Assembly: GCA_902616595.1 (NCBI GenBank)
Contig: CACMTJ010000001.1
Location: forward strand, 50,655-114,654
Direction: 5' to 3'
DNA from: an uncultured Prochlorococcus sp.
Lineage (GTDB): Bacteria; Cyanobacteriota; Cyanobacteriia; PCC-6307; Cyanobiaceae
DNA length: 64,000 nucleotides
The notes under the pieces are model-generated. The model saw only the letters and a list, made by a program, of their open reading frames with translations. It was not told where the DNA came from and searched no databases. Positions 55,605 through 63,860 of the stretch are shown piece after piece. The translations under genes and the position numbers were made by a program. Within the stretch, counting starts at the first letter, position 1, and each line of letters opens with the position of its first letter.

Positions 55605-56300
55605 TTAAACATTACCATAGACTATTAAATAATTTTCACCTTCCTCAAACACATCTAAAGAGGATAGATCATTCTCTAAGGTGAAATTTTTCAACTCTTT
55701 AAAAGTATAAGACGCTCTTAAAGAGGCATAATAATCATTAGTTAATATCTCATTATATTTAGTTGAACATTGTGCTTTGAGTTCTAAAGCAGACTTTTCA
55801 TCTAATGGCCTTTTTAAGTCCTTGTGAAAATTTACAGTAATCTTACTAGATAAAATTCTTATTGTGTTGAAGAAATCTTCAAGATTGGTAATGTGATGAA
55901 TCAAACTGTTGCTTACAAGTAAACTAATTCTTTTTTTAAATAAAAAATTATTTGATTTAATGTCTTTGATGTCAGAACAAATGTAGCGTAAATTTTTTAA
56001 TTTTTTTTGATTATTAGAAATACTCTTATTATATTCTGCTCTCAAAATCATCTCTTTAGAACCATCTATTCCTACGACTGCAGTATTAGGCCATTTTATT
56101 GCTAACTTCTCAGAAATATTTCCTGGGCCACATCCTAAATCAACTATTAAATCTTTTTCACCTAAAGAAATATTTTTTTTCAAAAGATATTGATTTATTT
56201 GATTAATTAGATTATCTTCCCCTTCTGAAAAATCAGCTTCGTCATAAGAAATGACCTGCTCTTTTTCTTCCATTAATTCAGGTTCGGGAACTCTTTCCAT
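55605..56300 (-). CDS. Class I SAM-dependent methyltransferase
   Basis: The 231-residue protein has the SAM motif LIVDLGCGPGNISEKLA, the acidic end-of-strand VGIDGSKEMI, and LVSNSLIHHITNLEDF. No substrate-specific motif is recognised. It is divergent from nrdJ. Confidence 0.85.
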   Translation of the reverse strand: MERVPEPELMEEKEQVISYDEADFSEGEDNLINQINQYLLKKNISLGEKDLIVDLGCGPGNISEKLAIKWPNTAVVGIDGSKEMILRAEYNKSISNNQKKLKNLRYICSDIKDIKSNNFLFKKRISLLVSNSLIHHITNLEDFFNTIRILSSKITVNFHKDLKRPLDEKSALELKAQCSTKYNEILTNDYYASLRASYTFKELKNFTLENDLSSLDVFEEGENYLIVYGNV

Positions 56301-56433
56301 ATCTTTTCTTGAAACAAAGATTTCATATTAAACATAATTCTACACAAACCGTTAAATAGTGGTAAGAATAGTTGCAGACGCCACAGGTAGAGTTATTCTT
56401 CCAGTACGGGTTATTTACATACGTTTTTTTATC

Positions 56434-58767
56434 GTGACTGTTGCACCAAATAAAGCTTCTTCAGAGAGCAATTCCAATAATCTTAAAAAAGATGATTTTC
56501 CAAAGACTGCGCCAGCTGCTTACCCAGTTTTTTTCAGATCTTATAGTAGAAAAACTTCATCTGGCAAAAGGGAGAACTGGAGCGAAGTAGGCGAAAGGAA
56601 TTTATCGGGATTAAAAGAATTAGGAAAACTTTCTGAAGAAGAATTGATCCTAATGAGAGAGATGCAAAGTAACCAAAAAGCCCAACCTTCAGGAAGATGG
56701 TTATGGATAGGCGGAACCCCTTGGATTAATAAGAACCAAAATTTCTCTGGAGCATACAACTGTACCTCAACAAACTTAATTGATTGGGAAGCCTTCGCAT
56801 TAATGATGGACTTAGCAATGATGGGATGTGGAACAGGTGCAATAATTGAACCTCATTTTATAAACAAACTACCTACGGTTTTAAACAAAATAAATATTAA
56901 ATCAGTCAGTGAAGTTGGAATAACCCCTAAAGATCAAAGAGAAGAAAAGTCATCATTAGAAATCAAAGGGAAAGAACTTTACATCAAAGTTGGAGATAGC
57001 AGAAGAGGCTGGGTAGATAGCTACAAATATCTGCTTGAGGCATCAAGTAATGAAAATCTTGAAAGAGAAATTGATGTTTACATTAATTTAAAAGATATTA
57101 GACCTGCTGGAGAATCATTAAAAGGTTTTGGTGGTATGGCAAATCCTATTAAATTGAAAGATCTCTACTCAAGAGTCGCTTCACTTCTTGGGAAGGCAAT
57201 AGGCAGGAAATTAAGTACAGTAGAGTGTTGTTTATTAATTGATGAAGCTGCAGTAACTATAGTTGCCGGGAATATAAGAAGAAGTGCTGGAATGAGACAA
57301 TTTGCCTCAGATGATAAGGAGGCGGCATCTGCAAAAGAAAATCTATGGAGTCAAGATGCAAATGGAAACTGGAGAATAGATCCTGAAAAAGATGCCCTTA
57401 GGATGGCTAATCATACTAGAGTTTACCATACTAAACCTACATATCAAACTGTTTTGGATGCCGTAACAAAACAATTCCATTCTGGTGAGGGAGCTATTCA
57501 ATTTGCTCCAGAAGCAATCGCAAGATCAAATGCAGATATCCTCAAAGACGATGAATTAAGAAAAGAATTTATTGAAATCTACTCAGAACAAGGTAAGGAT
57601 GAAGCGAGAAATTGGATAAATAGTAGTTATGGTCCATTTTCTGAAGAAGAGCTGGATCACAGGATGAGCAGATATGGACTTAACCCCTGTGGGGAGATCT
57701 TGGGAAATGATTTCCACTGCAATTTGGCTGAAGTTCATCTAAATCAAATTGATCCAGAAAATTTTGAAGAGCAAAAAAAAGCTTTTAAAGCAGCAGCTCT
57801 TTCTGTAGCATGCTTACTTAATCATGAATTTGAAGTTGAGCGTTACAGAAAAAGTAGAGAATATGACCCTATTGTAGGGGTAAGTTTCACTGGATTATTT
57901 GATTTTTGTGTCCATGCTTTTGGGACTCCATGGTTGAAGTGGTGGGAAGCAGGAAGGCCAAATAGCGAAGAAGGGAAAGCCTTCAAAGAAAAGGAAGCTA
58001 AATTCTTAGATTCTTGGAGAAATATAGTAAAAGAAACTGTATGGGAATATTGTGATAAGCATAACCTAAGGAGACCAAATAGATGCACAACAGTTCAGCC
58101 GGCTGGTACTAAAAGTCTTCTTACAGGCGCAGCTCCAGGATGGCATCCTCCAAAGGCTCAAAGATTCATAAGAAGAATAACTTTCAGGAAAAATGATCCA
58201 ATTGCCTTAGCTTGCATGGATTATGGCTACTCAGTTGTTCCATCTCAATCTGATAAAGATGAAAATGGTTGCTTGCTCGATAATCCATTTGATCCAAGAT
58301 GTACAGAATGGTTGGTTGAAATCCCTACAGAAGTTAGTTGGGCAAATATAGAGGGCGCAGACCAAATAGACATCAATAATTTCTCAGCATTAGCTCAATT
58401 TGATTTCTACATGCAGGTGCAGAAATTTTACACAGAGCATAATACCTCTGCAACCGTAGAATTTAGAGAAAATGAAATTGAGGATTTAGCTAAAGCTATT
58501 CATAATGCAATAGAAAATAATGAGGGATATATTTCAGCGGCATTGCTAGCTCGATTTAGTGCTAACGCTACTTTTCCCAGATTACCCTTTGAACCAATAA
58601 GTAAAGAGGAATATATATCATTGCAAAATAAAGTAATAGAAAGGAAAGTTAATAACGATTTCTTTGACGCTCTTAATAAATATGATGTTGGAGAACTATC
58701 TGAAGCAGGACCAGCAGGTTGTGATTCAGATAAGTGCCTACTTCCTCTTGCTAAACCAAAAGATTAA
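56434..58767 (+). CDS. nrdJ: Adenosylcobalamin-dependent ribonucleotide reductase (class II, monomeric)
   Basis: From a GTG at 56434 the protein (777 residues) reads VTVAPNKASSESNS. It carries the radical-chemistry cysteines: GAYNCTSTN, then GEILGNDFHCNLAEVHLNQI with the thiyl cysteine, and a C-terminal redox pair GCDSDKCLL. RPNRCTTVQPAGTKSLL is the conserved substrate block. It reduces ribonucleoside triphosphates using B12. The frame is open to 56359 but the extension is unlike the family. Confidence 0.94.
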   Translation: MTVAPNKASSESNSNNLKKDDFPKTAPAAYPVFFRSYSRKTSSGKRENWSEVGERNLSGLKELGKLSEEELILMREMQSNQKAQPSGRWLWIGGTPWINKNQNFSGAYNCTSTNLIDWEAFALMMDLAMMGCGTGAIIEPHFINKLPTVLNKINIKSVSEVGITPKDQREEKSSLEIKGKELYIKVGDSRRGWVDSYKYLLEASSNENLEREIDVYINLKDIRPAGESLKGFGGMANPIKLKDLYSRVASLLGKAIGRKLSTVECCLLIDEAAVTIVAGNIRRSAGMRQFASDDKEAASAKENLWSQDANGNWRIDPEKDALRMANHTRVYHTKPTYQTVLDAVTKQFHSGEGAIQFAPEAIARSNADILKDDELRKEFIEIYSEQGKDEARNWINSSYGPFSEEELDHRMSRYGLNPCGEILGNDFHCNLAEVHLNQIDPENFEEQKKAFKAAALSVACLLNHEFEVERYRKSREYDPIVGVSFTGLFDFCVHAFGTPWLKWWEAGRPNSEEGKAFKEKEAKFLDSWRNIVKETVWEYCDKHNLRRPNRCTTVQPAGTKSLLTGAAPGWHPPKAQRFIRRITFRKNDPIALACMDYGYSVVPSQSDKDENGCLLDNPFDPRCTEWLVEIPTEVSWANIEGADQIDINNFSALAQFDFYMQVQKFYTEHNTSATVEFRENEIEDLAKAIHNAIENNEGYISAALLARFSANATFPRLPFEPISKEEYISLQNKVIERKVNNDFFDALNKYDVGELSEAGPAGCDSDKCLLPLAKPKD

Positions 58768-58855
58768 TTTTTGAATTATTTGTAAATAAAAAATATAAAT
58801 TAGTTTTTAAAAATTTAATTTATGGCTACCTCTTAAATAGGGACATAAATTATTT

Positions 58856-59122
58856 ATGACATTAAGCTTAAATATTGGGAACTTATTTAATGATTCCTCT
58901 AGTCATGCATTAGTGGATGAATTAAGAAAAAGAACATCTGAAGAGGATATCTTAGATTTTGAGGAAAAATTTAACTCCAAAAACGAAAAAAATCTACACG
59001 TTTACATATGCAGATTTCTAAAAAATAGATCAATATCTAGAGGGCTAGCCTCTAGATGGTTAATAACCATAATTAAAAATAAAGAATCAAAAATTGATGC
59101 TTTGCAAAAATTAAATAATTAG
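58856..59122 (+). CDS. Small soluble hypothetical protein, 88 aa
   Basis: The protein begins MTLSLNIGNLFNDSSSHALV and contains RKRTSEEDILDFEEKF and a basic C-terminal half. It overlaps the convergent membrane gene by 4 bp. No family is recognised. Confidence 0.65.
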   Translation: MTLSLNIGNLFNDSSSHALVDELRKRTSEEDILDFEEKFNSKNEKNLHVYICRFLKNRSISRGLASRWLITIIKNKESKIDALQKLNN

Positions 59123-59313
59123 GTCAGTCCTGATAGTTTCCAAAGAGCAATTCCAAAAATTGAGAATCCCATAATAAAAGTAAAAGCCAAAGCATTTACC
59201 AATTGAACCTTATCATTCATTCTGTTTGCGAATGGTAATAATTGAGCAAATAATGGAGTCTCTTCAACTATTGCAGATTTTTTTACTGTAGGTTTTTTGC
59301 TTCTAGAAAACAT
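59119..59313 (-). CDS. Small single-span membrane protein, 64 aa
   Basis: A basic N-terminus (FSRSKKPTVKKS) leads to ETPLFAQLLPFANRMNDKVQ and a membrane helix (NALAFTFIMGFSIFGIALW). The layout suggests a thylakoid small subunit or anchored factor, but no family is recognised. Confidence 0.65.
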   Translation of the reverse strand: MFSRSKKPTVKKSAIVEETPLFAQLLPFANRMNDKVQLVNALAFTFIMGFSIFGIALWKLSGLT

Positions 59314-59550
59314 AAAACAAATTTTATAATCTTAAGAATTTTACATTTAAAAGTTCATTAAATAAAAAATACTTCTCAAAAACGAACAAAATGTAACCTG
59401 CAAGAAACTACATAAAGAAAAACATAAATTTCTTTAGTAGGAACCTATTTCATTATTAAAATATTAACTTTTTTATTAGCGACCTAGACAAATAATTTTC
59501 TTGAATGTTATTGTTAAATTGTAGCAACCACTACCAAAACGTTCAACTTG
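59314..59550. other. AT-rich gap
   Basis: About 240 bp with no credible reading frame separate the small membrane gene from the DUF4278 leader. It likely contains the promoters of both divergent genes; no operator is recognised. Confidence 0.4.
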
Positions 59551-59617
59551 CTTTTAGCAAGCCGCAAATCGACTTAAGCCATGGAACGGGGACTTAAGCG
59601 AAACCGGAGCTTAAAAA
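59551..59617 (+). promoter_or_regulatory. GC-rich structured leader of the DUF4278 gene
   Basis: CTTAAGC occurs at 59573-59579 and 59593-59599, and GCTTAA at 59609-59614 can pair with either copy. GGAG (59606-59609), the likely ribosome binding site 8 nt before the ATG, lies at the edge of that hairpin. This suggests a translation-controlling leader. Confidence 0.45.
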
Positions 59618-59719
59618 ATGACTCTAATTTACAGAGGACAAAAGTACGTCCAGAACAAAGAAGCAGCTAAAAAACAGCACAATCAACTAACTTATAGAGG
59701 AAAAGCTTACACAAGCTAG
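59618..59719 (+). CDS. DUF4278-type short peptide, 33 aa
   Basis: The 34-codon frame starts MTLIYRGQKYVQNKEAA and ends LTYRGKAYTS, the two LxYRGxxY repeats of the cyanobacterial DUF4278 family. A strong ribosome binding site, a structured leader and a terminator 22 bp after the stop support an independently expressed gene. Function unknown. Confidence 0.85.
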   Translation: MTLIYRGQKYVQNKEAAKKQHNQLTYRGKAYTS

Positions 59720-59740
59720 TTTATTTAACCATTAAAAGGA

Positions 59741-59761
59741 AAAGCCACTTTTAGTGGCTTT
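59741..59761 (+). terminator. Terminator of the DUF4278 gene
   Basis: AAAGCCACT and AGTGGCTTT form a 9-bp stem with a 3-nt loop, followed by a T run. Confidence 0.9.
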
Positions 59762-59854
59762 TTTATTGTCCATTCTCAGACTTAAAAAATAACTTAATAC
59801 TTCTCTCAAGCATTAAAATAATATGATTCAATTGCATTTATATAGTAGATAAAA

Positions 59855-60004
59855 ATGGCAGACCAAAAACCTCTATTTAAAGCACCTTATGACATAAAAG
59901 ATGTTAGTGCTCTTTTCGCCATAGTTGCCTTCGTTTTAATAATTGCTGCCATAGTTGGGAATAACTTATTTGGTTTATTTCAACAAAATGTCAACTTTGG
60001 GTAA
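59855..60004 (+). CDS. Small single-span membrane protein, 49 aa
   Basis: The 50-codon frame starts MADQKPLFKAPYDIKDVSAL and has a membrane helix (FAIVAFVLIIAAIVGNNLF), ending FQQNVNFG. The layout resembles small photosystem subunits. I cannot name it. Confidence 0.65.
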   Translation: MADQKPLFKAPYDIKDVSALFAIVAFVLIIAAIVGNNLFGLFQQNVNFG

Positions 60005-60384
60005 TTTTTTTGGAGGCAGACTAGATTTTTTGTAGACTCATTTTGTGGACTAAATTTGACTAATAATAGATTGTTATGACGATTTAACTCATCATTATTT
60101 ATAAAAATTCCTATCTTAAACTAGTTTCTTGAAATAATTTTTAAATCTTTGAATTTATAGACTGTGACTAATTTCTTATGTTGTAGTTATTAAGTACAAT
60201 AAAACTGAATAACCCTTTGGAGGGGTGGTAGAGTGGTTCAAGGCTCTAGTCTTGAAATCTAGATTTTGTTTTAGTTATACCAGTGATTTGAAAGACAACT
60301 TGACCTGCAGTTCCGGATCGGTTCCGAAAATTTTAACCATCTTTTGATATAATTAAAAAGCTAAAAATTAAATAATTTTTGCCT
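60005..60384. other. Gap containing a partial tRNA copy
   Basis: No gene is visible. Bases 60219-60262 copy the first 44 nt of the downstream tRNA-Ser with three substitutions. A short GC-rich patch around 60303-60330 includes GGTTCCG and CCGGATCGG. Confidence 0.5.
60219..60262 (+). pseudogene. Partial tRNA-Ser copy (acceptor to anticodon arm)
   Basis: The 44 bases match the 5' part of the intact tRNA at 60385-60471 except at three positions. One mismatch would break the closing pair of the anticodon stem. The variable arm, T arm and 3' acceptor are absent, so it cannot be a working tRNA. Confidence 0.75.
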
Positions 60385-60471
60385 GGAGGGGTGGTCGAGT
60401 GGTTTAAGGCTCTAGTCTTGAAAACTAGCGTGTCTGCAAGGGCACCGTGGGTTCGAATCCCACCCCCTCCG
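60385..60471 (+). tRNA. tRNA-Ser (UGA)
   Basis: GGAGGGG pairs with CCCCTCC at the ends, with G as discriminator. The D arm is GAGTGG-type, the anticodon loop CTTGAAA gives anticodon UGA, a long variable arm (GTGTCTGCAAGGGCACC) marks a class II tRNA, and GTTCGAATCC is the T loop. CCA is not encoded. Confidence 0.95.
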
Positions 60472-60544
60472 TTCAAATAAAGAGAACTTAATAATATAAA
60501 CGCCTTTCTGAAACGTTTTTGTTAGGATTGATTTTATTTAGATT

Positions 60545-60745
60545 ATGAGTAAAGGATTTGCCACAGATAATTTAATATCCAAAAAATCAAAAAAAAAAGT
60601 TATTTCAAATGAACCGCAACGAAGGTTGATATCATGGTCTCCTTGGCCACCTGCTAATTTTCAAACACGATATCCTGCTTTCCCTTTTGTTCTTACAATA
60701 TTGATTATAGTAATCGGGCAATGGTACATTTCTCTACTAAGGTAA
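60545..60745 (+). CDS. Small membrane-anchored protein, 66 aa
   Basis: The N-terminus is basic and soluble (SKGFATDNLISKKSKKK) and the C-terminus is one membrane helix (FPFVLTILIIVIGQWYISLL). A WSPWPPANF block may be conserved. No family is recognised. Confidence 0.65.
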   Translation: MSKGFATDNLISKKSKKKVISNEPQRRLISWSPWPPANFQTRYPAFPFVLTILIIVIGQWYISLLR

Positions 60746-60799
60746 CCCTAAACTGTTTTTTTATTTAAATTAGGGATGAATTAAGTTTGAGAATTTATC

Positions 60800-61384
60800 T
60801 TGTTTTTTTCAATTTTATTATTTGCCCACTTTCAAGCGGCGATCATCCCAATATTATTAGGTATTAGATCGATTAATAAATTCAAACATATAAGCAAGCA
60901 CAAATTGATACCTTTCGGTTTTATTTTTTTAGGATTGGCATCGATTTCTGAAATAATAGATCATACCCAAACATCTTGGATTTATGTAGATCACTCCTCT
61001 TTATTTAATTGGTTATTTTATTCTTTCCTATCTTTAGGTCTAACATGTTTATCTATATCAGTTATAAAAAATAAATTTATTCAAAAAACTAATATTTGTA
61101 TTTCTTTATGTTCAATAATCTCATATTTTTTATTTGATAAAACTATTGCTCTCCTTTTTCAAGTAATAATAAGTATCCTTCTGATTATAAATTGGCAAAG
61201 ATTTTTTAAAGATTGGCTTTTTATTCTTTACCCAATATTTGGTATTTTTTTCACAACTTTCCTTGGCACAAGGCTCTCAATTAGTGGCGATCAATTTTGG
61301 CATATTTTAATAGGCCCATCTGGAACAATTAGCGTTCTTATCTTTTATTTAGTATTAAAGAGATCGGACAAAAAATTCACTTAA
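60800..61384 (+). CDS. Multi-span membrane protein, 194 aa (TTG start)
   Basis: The protein has about six hydrophobic segments, with FAHFQAAIIPILLGIRSI at the start and LIGPSGTISVLIFYLVL at the end. Histidines HTQTSW, VDHSS and FWHILIG could bind metal or haem. It may be a small membrane enzyme, but no family is recognised. It lies 8 bp before the next secreted gene. Confidence 0.65.
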   Translation: MFFSILLFAHFQAAIIPILLGIRSINKFKHISKHKLIPFGFIFLGLASISEIIDHTQTSWIYVDHSSLFNWLFYSFLSLGLTCLSISVIKNKFIQKTNICISLCSIISYFLFDKTIALLFQVIISILLIINWQRFFKDWLFILYPIFGIFFTTFLGTRLSISGDQFWHILIGPSGTISVLIFYLVLKRSDKKFT

Positions 61385-61391
61385 GATTCTT

Positions 61392-61721
61392 ATGAAAATA
61401 TTTGTATTTATAAGTTTTATAGTGTTCTCAGTCACAATAATTTCCCCAGTTGAAATCTTTGCTGATACGGCACTTGATGTTTATATGAATTATTTTTATT
61501 CTAAATCGAATGAAGCTAGACAGATTCTTAAAGAAATCGAAAATAGTCTAAAAGAGGGATCAAGAAAAAAAGTATGCTCTAGGCAAAGAGAGGCGGCAAG
61601 ATTAGGCCTATTAGCTAATAAATCATTAATTAAAGCCTTTGAAATAGAGGGGGCTAATCCGCCAATGCAAGCAATAAAGGCAAGTCAACAAAGATGGGAA
61701 TCTATTCTGAATGAGTGCTAA
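61392..61721 (+). CDS. Small secreted helical protein, 109 aa
   Basis: A signal peptide (KIFVFISFIVFSVTIISP) precedes a helical charged domain with YSKSNEARQILKEIENSL and two cysteines (VCSRQREAARLG, ILNEC). It is probably co-transcribed with the preceding membrane protein. Function unknown. Confidence 0.65.
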   Translation: MKIFVFISFIVFSVTIISPVEIFADTALDVYMNYFYSKSNEARQILKEIENSLKEGSRKKVCSRQREAARLGLLANKSLIKAFEIEGANPPMQAIKASQQRWESILNEC

Positions 61722-61749
61722 AGAAAGTCAGTAAATGTAAAAATCTTTT

Positions 61750-62208
61750 TTAAATTTGCATTCTTACAGATTTACTAATTAAGGGGATTTCAGGTTCAAC
61801 TCCATAAATACATTGAGAAATCGAATAAATAAAAATACATAGTGTAAATATAAAAATTATTGAGCCTAATTCAACTATGGGAAATATTCTCAAGAGATAT
61901 GAAATTATTATCAAAGCAATATCAATAAGTAACGCTTGGCATGCGTTATATCTAACGAAATATGGAACATTTGCATTTCTTACTAATCCAGCAAACAAAA
62001 TTATAAATAATAAAAAACTACCAAAAGGCAAAGATTTTTCAATTATTGCTATCGGAAAAGTAAGTAATAATAGTATTTTTAAAAATGAATATTTATAGAA
62101 CAAATAATATCCAAAAGGTATTGATGCCTTTAATGGCAAAGTATACAAAAATACTGATGAGAGTCTTTGGAATATCTGATTCAATATATTACTGAAATTT
62201 GTAATCAT
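61750..62208 (-). CDS. Tic20-family membrane protein
   Basis: The 152-residue protein has about four hydrophobic spans and the Tic20 motif VRNANVPYFVRYNACQALLI. Plastid Tic20 forms part of the inner-envelope import channel. The cyanobacterial role is unknown. It is convergent with the preceding secreted gene. Confidence 0.87.
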   Translation of the reverse strand: MITNFSNILNQIFQRLSSVFLYTLPLKASIPFGYYLFYKYSFLKILLLLTFPIAIIEKSLPFGSFLLFIILFAGLVRNANVPYFVRYNACQALLIDIALIIISYLLRIFPIVELGSIIFIFTLCIFIYSISQCIYGVEPEIPLISKSVRMQI

Positions 62209-62317
62209 ATTTTAACTTAATTTTTTTGAACTTAATAAAAAGACTTACTTTCGAAAAAATCAACTTTGGCAGATGGTTATTAAATATTAGATAATTGATT
62301 CAGATTCATAATTCGAA

Positions 62318-62707
62318 ATGCGTATCCTACATACAATGTTGAGGGTTGGAGATTTAGATAAATCCATTGATTTCTACGTCAATAGATTAGGAATGAATCT
62401 ATTGCGAAAAAAGGATTACCCTCATGGAAAATTCACTTTGGCATTTGTTGGTTATGGCTCAGAAAAAGAAAACTCAGTAATTGAATTAACTTATAACTGG
62501 GACAAAAAGTCTGAAGACTATGAGCTTGGAGATAAATATGGTCATATAGCTATTGGAGTAAAAGATATTCATCTAATTTGCCAAGGATTAGAAAAAAATG
62601 GTTGTAAAATAACAACCAAACCTAAAACAATGAAAAACAGTACTACTGTCTTGGCTTTTGTTGAGGATCCTGATGGTTATAAAGTTGAACTTATTGAAAG
62701 AAATTAA
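62318..62707 (+). CDS. gloA: Lactoylglutathione lyase (glyoxalase I)
   Basis: The 129-residue VOC protein starts RILHTMLRVGDLDKSIDFY and has metal-site residues H5 and the Glu in VIELTYNWD, with YGHIAIGV and a final KVELIERN. It detoxifies methylglyoxal with glutathione. Length and motifs fit the single-domain Ni/Zn enzyme. Confidence 0.93.
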   Translation: MRILHTMLRVGDLDKSIDFYVNRLGMNLLRKKDYPHGKFTLAFVGYGSEKENSVIELTYNWDKKSEDYELGDKYGHIAIGVKDIHLICQGLEKNGCKITTKPKTMKNSTTVLAFVEDPDGYKVELIERN

Positions 62708-62965
62708 AAGCTCAGAAGTTTTTAATTAAGAAACAAATAACTAAAATTTAAAAAAGATTGAATTATCACATATATCGTTTTCAATTAGCGAAAAAATACC
62801 TCTAAGATCACATTGGATGGATTCTGCAGTTTCAATTATTGTAAAAGATTACTTCTAAGGGGGAATTATTAAAAATAAAATTTAAAACAATCTATATTAA
62901 TTCTATTTAGAATTCATAGACAATCTATCTAGATTTATATATTATAGAATTATCTTATAAAGCTT

Positions 62966-63463
62966 ATGCCTAGTAATTGGTCAAAAATAAGAGATGAATG
63001 GCTTGATAGAACCGCGGTTGCGAAAGATGATGCCAAATGGGCATTAGAAGCTTTGATTAATTCTGAAGAAGAGTTATTTAAAATAGAACAAAAAATAAAG
63101 AATAAAGAGGACGCTATAAGCCAAGTAAAATTTTTGAAGAAAAAGGTTAAAGAAACTATTTCCTCTAAAGAAATTAGTCTCGATGATATTGCATTAAATA
63201 CTTCAAATTCAAACAAAGTACAGATCTCAGTGCCATCAAATCTTACTTATCTTTTGAAAGTTTGGGCAGCAGCAGAAGGAAGAGATCTATCAAGTGTTGC
63301 TTTTCAATGTTTAGAAACTGGTATAAGGGAAATGAAAAGCAAAGGTTCAATACCTTCAGTAGCAGTAAATAGATATGACTCGGCCTGTCAAAAGAGGATT
63401 GCACTAGCAGAAGTAAATAATCTATTGGAGAAATACGAAATAGCTCAGAATGAAATCAAATAA
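62966..63463 (+). CDS. Coiled-coil protein with a ribbon-helix-helix-like region
   Basis: The 165-residue protein has an N-terminal helical part (about residues 1-75). A short VQISVPSNLTYLLKVWAAAE segment followed by DLSSVAFQCLETGIREM resembles a CopG/Arc-type fold. This suggests DNA or RNA binding. It is 2 bp upstream of the next gene and forms a pair with it. No family is confirmed. Confidence 0.6.
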   Translation: MPSNWSKIRDEWLDRTAVAKDDAKWALEALINSEEELFKIEQKIKNKEDAISQVKFLKKKVKETISSKEISLDDIALNTSNSNKVQISVPSNLTYLLKVWAAAEGRDLSSVAFQCLETGIREMKSKGSIPSVAVNRYDSACQKRIALAEVNNLLEKYEIAQNEIK

Positions 63464-63465
63464 TT

Positions 63466-63858
63466 ATGAATAACAGAAAAATCATTAAAGGATATAAAAC
63501 ATTAATATCATCAACGTTTAATGTAGATACTTCTATAGATAAATTCAAAAATGGAATAATTTATACTCTTTATTCTGATGAATTTAATTCACTTAATGTT
63601 GGTTTTGCTGAAAATGATAGGGTTCTAGAAAAAAAATTATCAAGTGAAGAATTGACATTATTAGATATGAAGAAAGGCAACAAGAAAGATCTATTTTTAT
63701 TAATAACCACTCTAAAAGAACTTGGTATCAACTATTCAGACAATTTTTATTTCAAATACTCAAGTTCTTTAATCAGACATTTATCAACTTTAGGCTGGCC
63801 TGTTGGAAGATCACTTTATAAGCAAAGAAAGATTAAAAAAGAACTTGTATGTGCATAA
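63466..63858 (+). CDS. Hypothetical protein, GIY-YIG-like at low confidence
   Basis: The 130-residue basic protein has IIYTLYSDEFNSLNVGFAEN, which faintly resembles the start of GIY-YIG/T5orf172 domains. The expected catalytic Arg and Glu are not clear. It starts 2 bp after the ribbon-helix-helix-like gene. Treat the function as unknown. Confidence 0.6.
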   Translation: MNNRKIIKGYKTLISSTFNVDTSIDKFKNGIIYTLYSDEFNSLNVGFAENDRVLEKKLSSEELTLLDMKKGNKKDLFLLITTLKELGINYSDNFYFKYSSSLIRHLSTLGWPVGRSLYKQRKIKKELVCA

Positions 63859-63860
63859 AT

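Noticed and set aside
56301..56433. Possible B12 riboswitch before nrdJ (a GCCAC-like piece is visible)
   Set aside because: The gap is too short for a full cobalamin riboswitch and the other conserved boxes are missing.
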